A model generated the notes under the pieces. It saw only the letters and a list, made by a program, of their open reading frames with translations, did not search any database and was not told the origin of the DNA. The position numbers were made by a program, and so were the translations under genes. Below, in pieces: positions 10,853 to 24,400 of a stretch of 64,000 bases of DNA (its first letter is position 1; each line of letters begins with the position of its first letter). Origin of the DNA: Globodera rostochiensis (Eukaryota; Nematoda; Chromadorea; Rhabditida; Heteroderidae); NCBI GenBank assembly GCA_018350325.1, contig JAEVLN010000003.1:1385985-1449984 (forward strand), read 5' to 3'.

Positions 10853-13800
10853 TCAAAAACGGCGTCGCATTTGCGCATCGGCAAAATGCGATGGCGGGCG
10901 CCATCCGTAAAGGCGCCACCCGCGCCAGCGCTGCCAGCCGGTGAACGGCTTCACGACGACGTCGCGTAGCCGTCGGCCGCTGTCCTGAGACGGCTTTTCC
11001 TTCCTTAAGGCTTCCGAGACCGGCTTTTCCTCTCTTGGGGCTTCCGAGACCGGCTTTTCCTCTCTTGGGGCTTCAGAAGCCGACTCTTCTTCACTCGATT
11101 CCTCCGGAATCGCATTATTTGTTTCCCATTCGATTTCCGGGACCAGCGGCTTTTCCTCCTGCGGCACTTCTGGAACGGCAACGGCATCGCTTGTCTTTGT
11201 CATCGCCTCCCACAATTTTTGCTCAGCATCAGTTTTCAACTCCAAACCCAAACGATGTTCAGCACGGTCAGGTGTTTGCTGAGTTTCCAGACTCGAATCA
11301 AACATCTCCCGCTGCTGCTGGTACTGCTCCGGCATGTGCAAACCCTCGGGGTACGAATTGCTGCGGTCCGCCAACGGCGGCGGCGGGTGATTCGAAACGA
11401 ATGTTTGCGCTTCTCCCGATTCCCCACTCTCTGCCTCCTCCCCTTCATTTTTCTCTTGAACTCTCTCACTTTGTTCGTTTTCTCTGCCACTGCTGCGGTC
11501 ATCCGCCGTGTCGCATGGGGCCAGCGTGCGTTGCGATTCGCATGCGCGAATTGCCGCAGGGCGTGCAGCGGGCTCGCAATTTCGCCCAGCGGGCTTGCGC
11601 GTCCCGCGCCACACGCAGCGCAACAATCGCATCTGTGGACAGGAAATATATGTAAAAAAATAGCTAAAAATATTTATTTAAAAACATTTTCGACCTGAAC
11701 GCCTCCGTCCCCGCACAATTTGCTGCAGCGGCCCCACACCGACGGCCGCCATTCCGCGAAACAATTCGCTGCAAAACGACACAGAATGCGACTCGCAACT
11801 CGCACAAAACGCACCGTTCTCGCACTCGCGCTTCAGCTTGGGCCTTGCGCGCCGGTCGCACAGCGCCGCGTTCGATGGGACCAAAGTGCCGTTGCTGAAC
11901 GCGCAGCGCACGTCGCGTTTCATCTGAAGAGAGAGGAAATTTTAGTTGAAAAAGAATTTATGTGCAATTATTTAATGTGTTTTTGCGAAACAGACCAGTG
12001 CGGTGCCGTGTCGCACACAGCGTGACTTGGCACACTAAAATTGGAAAAATTAAATATTTTTTTATTTATTTAAATAAATTGAAAAGCAAACATCGCTCCA
12101 GGCGCCGCTAACCCATCGCGGGCATCGCTCGTCCGTGCAGGGACGCGTTGCGGCGGGTCGCGGCACGCCGAACGCCTCGCAAATGTCCGTCTCCACATTT
12201 GCAGGCGCTGCTTCCGGTCCTCCAACGTGAAGTTGGCACTTCAGCAAACGAACCTGCAACATTATCAAAATGTATGTGCATTTGGATAAAATGTGTAAAT
12301 GTTTGGCCAAATTTGATGGACCTGAACACCTTCGCCATGTCCGCACTGCGCTTGGTGACAGTCGGCCCAACTTGAGACCGCAAAGTCCACCCGAATTTGG
12401 GCCGGGTCATTGACGGACGCGAGGCGTTGTAACGCTGCGCGGTCGCCGAGTCGATGGAGACTGTCCCGGACGCGCTTGGGGGGAAATTGGAAAATAAATG
12501 TAATTAAATTGTAAATAAATAATTAATTTTATTAATTTTATTGTCTTTTTGTGTTCATTAAGCAAAAAGGAGGGCACCTGTAACAGTTCCAAGCCTTTCC
12601 GCTGTTGCTTTGTGCGATTGTCCGCCGATTGTGCGGGCGGCCGCTGAGTTTAAATGACAAAAAATAATTTAAAAAATGTTTTTTTGGCAAAAAATAATTT
12701 TAAAAATGTTTTTTTGGCAAAAAATAATTTTAAAAATGTTTTTTGGCAAAAAATAAATTTAAAAAATATTTTTTTTCTCACTTTTTCGCCCTCACTGGCG
12801 GGCTTAAAGCGCAGCGTAACGTTTCCCTGCGCGCGTCCGTCCGCCGTGCGGCACGCGTAAACGCCCGCATCCGAAAGGCCCGCATGGAAAATACGCAAAG
12901 CGCCGTTGGCGCTCACTTTTAGTCGCACTAAAAGTTCAAAAATTGGCATTAATTCAAAAATTGGCACTGTTAAAATGCCAATTTTTTATATAAAAATATA
13001 ATTTGACGTGCGATTTTTAACTAATTGAGCTGCAAAAGAAAAAAGTTTACGATTATTTGCCACCCTTTGCCCGTCTTTGCTCCACACGACGCGCCGTCGG
13101 TCACCGCCGCCCCTCAGGGGACATTTCACTTTAATCGACGTTCTGCAAAATAAAACAAAACAAAACATAACATAACAATCCGTAAAAGTCAGGCCAGCAG
13201 ATTCAACAATTTAATTGAAATAAAAACAAATTAAAACGGACCCCTCGTACAAATTGGCAAATCCGCCAACTTTAAGCGTCAATTTTCGGTGCTTTCGCTC
13301 ATTTGGCGATGTTTCGTCGTCGTCCGCCTCCGCCAATGGTTCGTCCTGTTTTTTTTTGGCAATTTCAAAAAATTCAAAACTTGAGGGGGGTGGGGGGGGG
13401 GAAGGGAAACGCGCGGACCTTCGAAAGTGCCAAATTTGCAGTGGCCGGTGGAGGGCCTGGGGGGCCTTCTCTGTAAGCGAATGTTTCCAGGCCGTTTGGG
13501 CAGGGGCCTAAAAATCAAAAAGCAAATCGATCGAATCAATAAAAGCACGCCGAACCCAAACTGCACAAGCGTACGCCGTCCGGCCTTTGCGCCTCGGGGC
13601 ATTGCGCCATGTCAAGCGCTCGCACGTCGCCGAGCGCGTCCCGTCGCACGCAGCGCAACACGCGTCGCTGCTCGCCGTCCGTGCCGCAACTTGCAGAACA
13701 TTGGCCCTAAAAGTTATAAATTAAAAGGGAAATAATTATAATTAAAATTCATTTTTCACCCAATGGCCCGCGAGCCATTCGGGCGCACAGTCGACGACCC

Positions 13801-16800
13801 CGCAGGGCTCTTTGTCGCCAGGCCGTGGTCTAAATAAATCGTTTATTTATGTTAATTATCATAATTATATAATTAGTGTTTAAACCCGGGGCACTGCGCG
13901 TCCGGCATAACCAGCAGCGTGACGGCCGCGGCACCTGAATCGCGTGCGGTGCGCACACAGCGCACCCGACGCGTGCGCAGGCCGCCCCCGCACGCGTGCG
14001 AGCAGGCGCTCCACGGACCGATCTTTGGCGGAAATTATTTTTTAGCAAATTTAAATTACTTTAAAATTCGCCACCGCAACTATACAGTACTTCTTTCTCT
14101 ACCGTAACCAATCATTCAATTTCTCCTTTCTCCTCACCTCCCAATCCGGCGTGCACGCCTGCCTATTGCACGCACGCGTCAGCTCCTGCGGCCGCAGTCC
14201 CTCACAGTTTGTCCACGATACCGTAACTCTGCGTACCGTATCCACGCAAACCACCGAAGACCTTTGTCGGCCTTTATAATTAATTGCCTCTTAATTTTGT
14301 CCAATTAAAAGACTAAAAACGCACCGCCCGCACATAAAGCGGAGCATTTTGTCCACTCGCCAAGTTCCCATCGGAAAATGGAGGTGCCATTTTCTCTAAA
14401 AAAATTGTCTAATTATTATTATTATTAATAATTGTGAAATTTGAATTTTGTCCAACCCGCGCTCATTTTTGGGCGATCCCCCGAAGGGAAATGAAAGGGA
14501 TCTGATGGCTGACTGTGCAGGCGTGCCCTTGACCGGACATGGCGCCAAATGGCACGGCTGAAATTGGACCGGCTTCGACTGATCTGAAACAATTCAATCA
14601 AAAATTATACATTTTTATTTTTGAATTAAAAGTTTTATTTAAATCTGCAAAGCCTTGGCATTCGTAGTCGGGCAGGCGCAAAGCGCCGGAGGCCGCCACA
14701 CATTCGACGAGACGCGAGCGAATGCCGGGCCCGCAACTTGCGGAACATTCGCGCCAATCGCTGGCAATAAAACTGAAAAAAATTAAATTTAAAAATGTTT
14801 TGAACTTTTTTAATTTTACGATGGCCTCATTTGTCTGTCGCCGGCGCCTTCGGAATAACTTATCAATTGTTTTGGCCTAAAAATGTAATATTTTTTAATA
14901 ATAAAACTCCCAATTTAAATATTTTTCTTTTTAATTTTATTTAAATTTTACCAAAGTAAAGCCAATTTGCCATCACCGGAGGGGAAATTGACACTTTTGT
15001 TGCCATTTTACTATTCTTTTCGCCCCCTCCAAAAATCGGATTAGCCGGCAATAACGGACAAAATTTCCATTTTCAAAAGGCAAAAACAGCAAAAATGAGA
15101 AAATTCATTTTTTGATTAAAAAAGTGACCGTTTCCATTCCTCCCCCTCCTCCTCCTCTTCACTGTCCCAACCAGTCGATGCCAATACCGTAATCGCACAA
15201 ATTGATAGTATGATTAGAATACGGTACATATTATTTGTTAGGCATTTTCTGCCAAAAGGTCGAAATTTAATTCTTTTTACATTATTAAAAAGCCAACCAA
15301 TGTTTTGCCGGAGGGAAGGTTGGTTGGGTCGGAGGATGGCCTAGTCGGTGACTGATGAGTAAGTGTTTTGATGGGTGGCACAGAAACACGACCCTTGAGG
15401 GGCCGATGAGTGAGGGGGGGGGGGGGGAAGAACAACAAAAGGGGAAACCCCTCGGGGGATTTTCGTAGGCCCATCCATTTTGGGGTGCAAATGCCCCGAG
15501 GGGAGGAAATTGGGGGCAAAGAATGTGTACTCTTTGATGAGAGTGACCATTTCATCATTTGGCCACGCTTTGAGGGCTTAATTGCAAAATACTTTGCAAG
15601 GCTTTAGCCTCGCAAACTTTCGAAAAATTAGGAAACTATTCAAAAGAAAGTGCCAAGGTTGTTGTTTTAATGTCGTTCATTTAAATTTATTTTTGAATGA
15701 GAAATTCGACGCGAATGGCACTTTTGTTTTTATTTTCTGTTTTTCCGCCTGCCAAAGATGGAATCATTCCCTCGGGGATTTCAGAAGGGTCGGAGGCCCA
15801 ATAAATCATCCTCTCCTTCGGCGATGGGTGGCATAACATCCCCCGAGGCGCTAACTTTACGGACTGTACGATTTTTGGGCCAAAAGAACTTTCGGAGAGA
15901 ATTTTTATCGGACTGAACCGTTTTAAGAAAGAAATTAAATTTATTTTTTTAAGCATTAAATTTGAACCAAATTTATTTTTTAAGAATTAAATTTGAACCA
16001 AATTTATTTTTTAAGAATTAAATTCGAACCCATCCATGCCGAGGCAAGAAATGCCGGACCAACAAGGCTGCTCCTGGGCAGGCTTCTTCCCGTCGCAATG
16101 GAACTCGTGGAAAAGTTCGTCGGCACGAAGACATTTTACCTTTTTGGCGGCAAATCGCTAAATTAAATGTTGGCATTATTTGGGCACCAACCGATCGGCG
16201 GCGCATTCCGCGCCCGCAACTTGCAGAGCAGGCGCCCCACTCGCCCGCCCGCCATTCCGGGCACGCGTCAAAATTGCATTTGCGCATTTCGACCTTTCAT
16301 TTTTGGGGGGAAATTCAACTTTTAACTTTAATAACGTTTTAAAATTTCACCGGTTTTTGGCTCTGCCAGCAATGCTGAACGTCGTCCACGCGTCGGTCGA
16401 CGTCCTTCTCGACACGTTCGACACAGAACACCTCACGGCGCTGTTCCCCAGTGCCACAAGTGGCCGAGCAGTCACTCCAATCAGCGGCCAACCATCTTGG
16501 CAAAAAGGGGGAATTAGCCCGGAAACCCAAAAGCCATAAAAGAGAAAAGCTTGGCACGAAAAGCTGAAATTTGACTTGAAAAGAGAGAATCTTTGCAAAA
16601 GCTTGGCAAGAATGGCAACGCGTATCAGAAACAACAAAAGTCACGTCAAGCAAACAGCACATTGCATGAACACAACGAACCTGGTGCTGAAAATGAGCAA
16701 AAAAATATTTTTGGAATTTTCGGAGTCGCCAAAAGCACACAAAAAACTGACAAAATTTATTGAACTTACTGATGCCTAAGTTGGGGCGTCAAATGACTGC

Positions 16801-18768
16801 TGCAGATTTTAATTTGAATTTTTAAATTTTTGAGAAAAAATTTAAATGCTCAAAATCGATTCGTTTTTGAATGGCCTCACTTTGAAGGGCACACGATGTG
16901 CTCGCAGCGCCTAATTTGAGGCCTCGGCCGGGCCCGGTCCGCGCACATCCGTTCCGGCACAACGCGTTCCGTGTGAATGTTGACGCACACCGACACGGAC
17001 ACGCGAATGCCTTTTAAAGGGCCAATCTTTAATCAATTACGGCACCTTTTCGGTGCGAACACGCCTTGACGTTAAAGTTCGGACTTGAAGACCGATCAAC
17101 ATTTTAATCGAGATCATTAAAAAATCTCGGTAAAATTTTATCGATCGAGATTTCGATCGTTCCGATCTCTACTTGACGTACTGTTTGGTCCGCAGCTTTT
17201 GTCGCATGGACTGAAATTGCCCGTGTCGCGCCATCGGAACAGCTCGCCCGCGCAGCTGGACCCGTCCCCGTCGCACACCCCGCACTGGTCCTCCCGTGCC
17301 GACGAGCCGACCACGTCGTCACAGCCAACCGCGCGGCATCTCAAACCAAAGTTTAAGGGCATTTGTGTTAAATAGCAATTAATTTTTGCAAAAAAAAAAA
17401 GTCAAAATTCGTTCTCGAGATTTAAGTCTTGACAAAAACTTTAAAAATTTTTCATTTTTCCTCAAATTTATCTCCCATTTTTTGTTCGCTCACTTTCCGT
17501 CCAAACAAACGGCCAAATTCGGGTGCCCAATGGTTAAATGGCATTTTGTGCCGTCGCGGAGGGAAATGTCAAAATTGTGGAAAGTGCCGTTCCGACGGGA
17601 CACGCATTGGAGGGAGGAACACTGTAAAAACAATGGCATTTTAAAATTGTAATTAACAAAAAAATAGGTAATTAAACACATTTTGTGTGCTGGTCACCGG
17701 CAGCAATTGGTCGTGAAGCGACGAGCGCAGGGCGCATTCGACGGCGACGGCACTTTCGGTGGGTCCATTCGGCGGGCATTTCTTAATAAAATGGACGTAC
17801 AAATTTAATTTGACGGGGAATAAATTCAAAAGTCAAAGGGTTAAAAGTGAAAAAGTTGGAGGAATTAAAATTATCCAAAAAATTGCACTTTCATTAAATC
17901 AGAAATTATTTTGGGGGGTTCATTTTTTAAAACTGTAAAATATAAATTTTTAAATTTCATAATAACTTCAAAATAAATGCAAAAATTTTGCCAAAAATGC
18001 ATCGCACCTTTTTGCCACAAATTCGATGCCTCGCCGACGGGCCCGAGCAGTACATGTCCAGGCAGCGTCTTAACTGAAATTGCACGCCCTCGCCACCGCA
18101 CTGAAAATAATCAAACGATTAAAATTTAAATTTTTAAATTAGATAAATGCATTCCAAAATTGGCATTATTACAAAATGTGAGAAAATTCATTTTAATTTT
18201 ATAAATTCAAATTTTTGACCTTTCGCGTGCACGCGCTCCATTCGCTCCACTGGGCCCATCCCAGGGCGGCCGTTTGATAGGGCAAAGGCCACGGCATTTG
18301 CTCAAATTGTTCCCGCACTTCCGTCTCGAACGATGCCGAAGACGAAGACGGCCAGCGCCTCGGGGGGAACGCACCAAAAAGTCTGTGGGCACCGCCAACC
18401 TGCCGTTGTGTTTGGGTTTTTAGGTAATAAAATTTGGTCTGATCCTTTCCCTGTTGGCCATGGATTTGGCTGGACCCGAGCTGATCACAATATTTTTGTG
18501 GTCCGTTACCAAAAATCATATCATAATTTTAAGATGCTTTATGTGAGTGATCCGAGCTAAACCCGGACAACCAATAGACCATGCTCGGGTCTTGTCATGA
18601 ACACGCCATGGATCGTATGGTAACAGTGAATCCGACTCGAGGAGTTCGAGCAGTTCGGCCGCCAGCATTTGTGCCATAATGTTTGTACCCGGCGACCATT
18701 GGCACGAGAAAGACGGAGACGGACAACAGCAAGCAGACTTTTGAAGGCAATTCGTCCACCACATTCAT
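10853..18768 (-). CDS. madd-4: ADAMTS-like secreted matrix protein with TSP1 and Ig domains (MADD-4/punctin-like)
   Basis: Extracellular organiser; in C. elegans MADD-4/punctin guides muscle arms and clusters postsynaptic receptors. The start at 18768 gives a signal peptide ([15 protein letters not shown]). Then come TSP1 ([13 protein letters not shown], 18300-18030), a cysteine-rich part (17780-17490), [20 protein letters not shown] typical of ADAMTS/ADAMTSL proteins (17350-17250), and TSP1 repeats at about 17220-16880, 16500-16340, 16290-16020, 14770-14470, 14350-14140, 14020-13740 and 13740-13570. An Ig domain follows ([20 protein letters not shown] and [12 protein letters not shown], 13145-12785), then TSP1 repeats (12400-12090, 12020-11700, 11700-11500). 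No metalloprotease is present, hence ADAMTS-like. The last exon (to 10853) has an acidic tail with [10 protein letters not shown] repeats and no clear PLAC domain. Many exon borders are approximate. Confidence 0.8.
12657..12772. repeat. 29-bp AT-rich repeat in a madd-4-like intron
   Basis: Four copies of AAAATAATTTTAAAAATGTT plus TTTTTGGCA, the last one shortened and slightly changed, directly next to the Ig-domain exon. Short Lys/Asn ORFs here are repeat artefacts. Confidence 0.85.
15955..16030. repeat. 31-bp repeat, about 2.5 copies, in a madd-4-like intron
   Basis: AATTAAATTTGAACCAAATT followed by TATTTTTTAAG recurs without spacing; the last copy has diverged (AATTCGAACC) as it enters the next exon. 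Confidence 0.8.
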
Positions 18769-21433
18769 TTATTTCTTTCAGAGTAAATTTAAAAATGCAA
18801 TTTAAATATTAATTGACAGTTTAATTTTTCAGAGGGAAAATAAAAGTGCCATAAAATAATCAAAAAAATATTTGAAAATATTTAAATTAATTTGTTTTTG
18901 CAAATTATTCCATTTTCAAAGTTATAAAAATGGAAAACATTTTTATCTTTTTGATGCCCGATATGGAAACAATTGTGCCGTGCGGGGAAGTACTTCATAT
19001 TTTGTGCTCTTAAAATGGCATTTTTGGGACAAATTTATGCCACGGAATAAAAATGATTTTAGCGAATTTAACACTTTTTGGATATTTCAATTAATTTTGT
19101 TGTACAAACAAACAAAAAAAATTCGGTCGGGCGGTCAGCTTATTTATTGACTTTTGGAAGGCATAACCAAATTTGAATGAATTTGTTTTGAATTGAATTT
19201 TTGAATTTGGGGAAAACAAAAGAATTGAATCGGCGGGTTGAATTCAGACACCCGTGAACATATTGGCACGCCGAATGTTGGCATGCTTTTGGTTAGCCCC
19301 GGACATATTGGCACGCCGAATGTTGGCATGCTTTTGGTTGGCCCCGGACATATTGGCACGCCGAATGTTGGCACGCTTTTGGTTGGCCCCGGACATATTG
19401 GCACGCCGAATGTTGGCATGCTTTTGGTTGGCCCCGGACATGGTCCAGCGGTCAGCAAAGAATTTTAATTCAATAATGTTAATAGTAAACAATGCTTTTA
19501 TTTTGCAAATTTGGAGAATTTGACGATTTAAAATGAACATTTTAAAATTGAAATTCCATTTTTGAAATAAAATCTTAGCAAATAAAATGCGAGGAAATTT
19601 AAAGTTCAATTTTTTTGGTAGAATATTTACACCCAAACAAAACATATTTAAGCGTGTAATAACGACGCTAAAATGAGCCCTCGGGGCTTTGCGGAACACA
19701 ACGCCCCGGGGGAATTTGGCGCTTCGGGGGAAAGCATTTTTGGGAAGCAAAAATCCAATGCCAAGAAAGGCACGGCTTTACCAATAAAAAACATCGATAA
19801 TTCACTTTTATTGTATAAATCCGTCGCCGGAAGGAAAGGCATTAAAATGCAAATTTTTGCAAAATGTTTTGGCGTCATTTTCCCGGGGGCTCAAAAATGA
19901 GTTTATACGAAAGAGACTCCGTTCGTTATTTTAAAAATCTTTTTAATGAATTTTCTTTTTGGCATTTTCTCACCAAATTTTGTGCCAACAAATTTCAAAA
20001 ATTAAAGCGCTAACGGACCAATTTATTTATCGGAATTTCGATTAAATTGAAAAAATGTTGGGCTTTTGGACATTGGCGGATAATTTGGAGAAAATTTTGG
20101 GTTTAATTTTGCCCCAAAAATGCCGAAAAGGCACTTTTTGCCTTTAAGAGTATAAAACAAAACAAATCGCCATTTTTGGCGGCCACCCCCATAATTATGG
20201 CAGAAGAGAGGGAATTAATTAGTGGCGAAGGTATTCGTTCCCATGCAAAAAAAAAAGGATATTTTTATTATTTAAATTTGGAGATAAAAAAATGGGAAAA
20301 AGCAAAAGAATAAGCGTAAATTGATCGAATCAGTTTGGTGATCAGACGACTCATCGGATGAACGCCGCGCCTCTTCTGATCCCCTTGTGCCATTGGAGCC
20401 GGCCGTGTGGTGCCATTGTCCTGCTGCCTCCCCCCCCCCCCGGCAAAACGATATTTCACCCACTAAAGCAAATACGAACACATTTTTGTCTTACAAATTA
20501 ATGGGCAAAATGTCGCCGAAATGTCGCGTTACCGAACCAGAGATGGGCGAATTATTTTTTGGGCGTTTTGTTTCGTAGAATTTTTTCAGATTTGTTTCGT
20601 TAATGACAATTTTAACGAAAAAAACCCACGAAAAAGCACCCCCTAAAGATCGAGGTTTTTGAGCACAAATGCATCTGGTGGTGTGGTGAGTGTTGGGGAT
20701 TCAGATGCCCCCGAATGTGTAAATCATTTTTTCGGACTTTTTCTGAAATTCATAACTTTTGTTCAAAGTTAGGCCAAAATTTAAATCTTTTCCGAACTGG
20801 TGCTCCAAAATTAAGCCGCTGTGTAAACACACTCATATTTGGCAACAAAAAAACTCTCCAACAAAAATTCTTTTATTTCATTCGTTTTTTCGTTAAATGA
20901 AATTTTTTTTTTGGTAAATGTTTACAGTGTTTGAAGAGGGCGAGTTGATTTGTAGCCTATCAAAATAGATATGGCGGGCACTGTATCACGCTCAAAACCA
21001 CTCTTTAATAGGCTTTTAAAGGTAATTTGAGTTTCGCCCATTTCTGTACCGGACATACTTTGGGAGAGGGGGGGGAGGCAATGTCCGGAGGGGATGATTA
21101 ATTACCATCTCCCGAATTGACCACTGATTAGTCTCGAAATGGGAACGCCTTTTTATTGGGGCGACCACAATTGTGTTAATTTTAATTCTGAGCATCCGTC
21201 GAGAACGCTCAAGTCTTGACGGAAATTCTGTCGTCTGATCACTGATCAGTTCATTTATTATTCAATTAAAATTAATTTTGCAATACAAATAATCCTAAAA
21301 ATGTAAATTTCAATTTTTGCCCCCGTTTCATTGTGATCTGAGCCCATTTTTGGGTCTGATCGGTATCATAAATTCACTACGTTACCTTAAAATTGATTTT
21401 ACGCCATTCTTGAACACAAAATTCGTCGAGTAA
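18769..21433. other. Intergenic region between two secreted-protein genes
   Basis: No phase-consistent exon chain is seen on either strand. It contains a 45-bp tandem repeat (19250-19445), CCCTCGGGG-type palindromes near 19680 and 19710, a C tract near 20430, and TGATC-rich sequence near 21230-21370. Promoters of the madd-4-like gene (leftwards) and the FAD oxidase (rightwards) should lie at its two ends, but I see no definite motif. Confidence 0.5.
19250..19445. repeat. 45-bp minisatellite, 4.3 copies
   Basis: Unit: GGACATATTGGCACGCCGAA, then TGTTGGCATGCTTTTGGTTG, then GCCCC. Because 45 is divisible by three, both strands carry repetitive ORFs (for example FGVPICPGPTKSMPT on the minus strand). 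Copies differ at one or two sites. No gene is needed to explain it. Confidence 0.9.
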
Positions 21434-24400
21434 ATGAATGCTGTAAAATTGGTGCTTTTGTCGTTGTTCATCGTCATCCTTTTCTGCACTGTTCGACCGG
21501 TGCACTCGGCGTTTTATTGCCCCGTTGAAAGATTCTCCGGCAAATGTTTTGCGCGAGATGAGGCGGGCGACTACGAGAAATGGTAAATACTGCTTCAATT
21601 CGACGGGTCCTGGAGAATCGGTCGGATCTCTGATTAGGCCCAACCTGGGGCCATACTTATAAATGCCAGATCGGGGCAATTTAACTAAGTTAGACTTCAA
21701 TAATTTGGCTTTCAGGTGCTACCAGTACGCCTCCACGTCGATGAACTTTGATCTGATGCAACCGAAGCTGATTTTGGTGGCCAAGTCGGTGGAGGACGTC
21801 AAACGCGCGATCGTTTACGCCCGTCAGCAGCGCGTCAACATCGCCGTGCGCACGGGCGGCCATCAGTTCACCGGTGCGTCGTCCACAGACAGGCAAAAAT
21901 TCCAAAAAATTGTAGTTTTATTCTGATCATTAATGTGTGGATGGATCATGATGAGATTCTTTCTGATCATGAGAGTCAAACATGCCCAAATTATAGGGAC
22001 AACATCCAGTTGGACCTCAGCGAGGCGTTCAAGGACGCATCCGCCGGTGACTTTGCGGTCAGTCGGAGCCCGAAACATGGCGTGACGGTGCGCGTTGGCA
22101 TCAGCTTTACGGTGACGGAATTTTATGCCATGATGGATGCCGAAGGATTATATGTGCCAGCTGGTCAGTGCAGGTAAATGCCATGCCAACATTATTTATA
22201 TATTTTGCTGAATGATTTGCGATTTTCTGACCGATCTGATCAGCCAAAAACAACAGAACAGTCCCTACCATTTGCAGTAATGTCCATCTTGGCGGGCACG
22301 TCCAAACCGGAGGCTATGGCATAGCGATTCGGGCGTTTGGTTTGCTCGCCGATCATGTGCTTGCCTTTGACATAATCACGGCAGACGGTGAAACTTTTTG
22401 GTTTTATTGCAAAAATTAAATTTATTCTGAATATTTTAAAATGTTTTTAGTTAAATTGTATTAATATTTTACTATTTAAATTCGACATAGGCCAAACACT
22501 TCACGTTGCGCGTGACTCTGCCGATGAGAAGATGCGCGATCTGTACTATGCCGTGCTCGGCGGCAGTCCGGGCAACTTCGGTGTGTTCAGGGACAGAGTT
22601 TGGGAGTCATTAACTCAAATTTTCGTCTTTTTAAACTATGATGGGCGTGACTAGACAAATTTAAAATAAACCAAAACAAAATTCAATTAAATTTGCATTC
22701 GAATTCCGTCGGTCTCAAGGTGTACTGACTCACATCACGCTGAAAGCGTACCGGAACGAAGACTATCCCCACTCGCGAGGCTTTCGTGCTACCTTCACTG
22801 TTAGTTGGGGGGGGGGGCAAATTATGACAGCACAAAAATATGTTTAAACAAATATTGTTTTTTTTGATAATTAATTTAAAATGTTTTGAGTTTAATCCAT
22901 CGCTTTGTTCATAGTACGCAAAAGAAAGTGTGCAGCGCATTCTCGATTTGATGTCCAAAATGTCCGAGCTTGAAAGGGACTATGATCTGTTGGTGTCGGT
23001 GCTCTCGGCCAACACATCCGGTGCCATACCGCCAACGATTGCTGTTTTTGCTCAATGGTCACTGATTCTCTGGACTGATTTGGGATCCGGATCATTTTAA
23101 GCTGATCTAACGTTTCAGAATCTTTGGAGCAGTTATGATCAGACCATGTTACTGTAGGGTTGATCTGATCCGGACAGTTTGTTCAACCTTCGATTAGACT
23201 CTACTTTTGAATCAAATAGTTGGTCATTATCCGATCCTAAAACTCTGATCCGAATCATCATATTCGGGCCCGGAATGGGCGATCAGAATGAAAATGTTTT
23301 GTGCAATACTCAGGTCAAACACCGGCGGGCCTAATCAAATCGCCGATGCAGCGGTCGACAAATGGTTTCAATGCATTGAGGCGGCATTTGGCGCCAGTCA
23401 ACGCCTGCCCGACCCGCGGGCGTTCAATTGGAGCGTGCCGGTGCCGTTGTCAAAGCTTGTCATGGCGTGGGTTTACCAGCCCATCCGGGAGTACGTGATG
23501 CCGTACGAGAAGCGGCTGTACCTCAGCGAATGGACAGCCGCTGAACTGCAACGGCGCAATTGGTCAGCGTGGACAACGGGCCAACTCGACGACTTTATTG
23601 TTGCAACGACAGCGGGAGTGAGTTGGGTGTGCACTTGTGATCGCAAATTTTCAAAATGATCTATTCCAAATCTCAGACCATTAGAAAGTTGGGATAAACC
23701 CTAAGTATCGTGATCGTTATGTCAATTGTATTTGATCTAAGCTCAATCAGTTTCAACTAGAGCCCGGCGGGAACGGGATTCCCGCGGGAAAAGTACGGGA
23801 ATCCCGGTCCCGTTCCCGTCTTTTTCGCCGGGCGGGATTTTTTACGGGAACGGGAAAAAGACGGGATTCCCGTTCGGGATTCCCGTCCCGTTCTTTTTGA
23901 AAACCCCGTTCCCGTTCCCGTTCCCGGAAATTTTATTTCAGTATTTTTCCCGTTCCCGTTTATTTTTCTTGGCGAAATGTTTTCAAAAATTTAACAATTT
24001 TGTACCAATTTTCATCACAAAAATGCTTAAATTTCAAAATTTTTTAACGGCGGCGCCTATCGGCACCGCCGAACCCACCCAAAATGTGCCATATTCTGTT
24101 GGTTTCTGATTTTCTGAATCAATTAAGATTTCAAAAGCTTAAAAAAACTTCCGTATTTTTAAGATTTTGGTAGCAAATCTCTTATCAAATTGAGCAAAAA
24201 ATGCAAAATTTTCTCGGCGGCGCCTATCGGCACCGCCGACCCTCCCCCCCCCCCCTCCACCTCGAGAAAAGAAATTCTCAAAAATTTGAATTTTGAAAAA
24301 TTCGCAAATCGGAAAAAATTCGAAAATTTTGAGCAATTTTCTTAACAAAAATGTTTTAAAAATTTTCCGACGGCGCCTATCGGCGTTGTCGGACCCTCCA

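Noticed and set aside
19144..19523. ORFs with FGVPICPGPTKSMPT or ARRMLACFWLAPDIL repeats
   Set aside because: Product of the 45-bp minisatellite in several frames; no sign of a surrounding gene.
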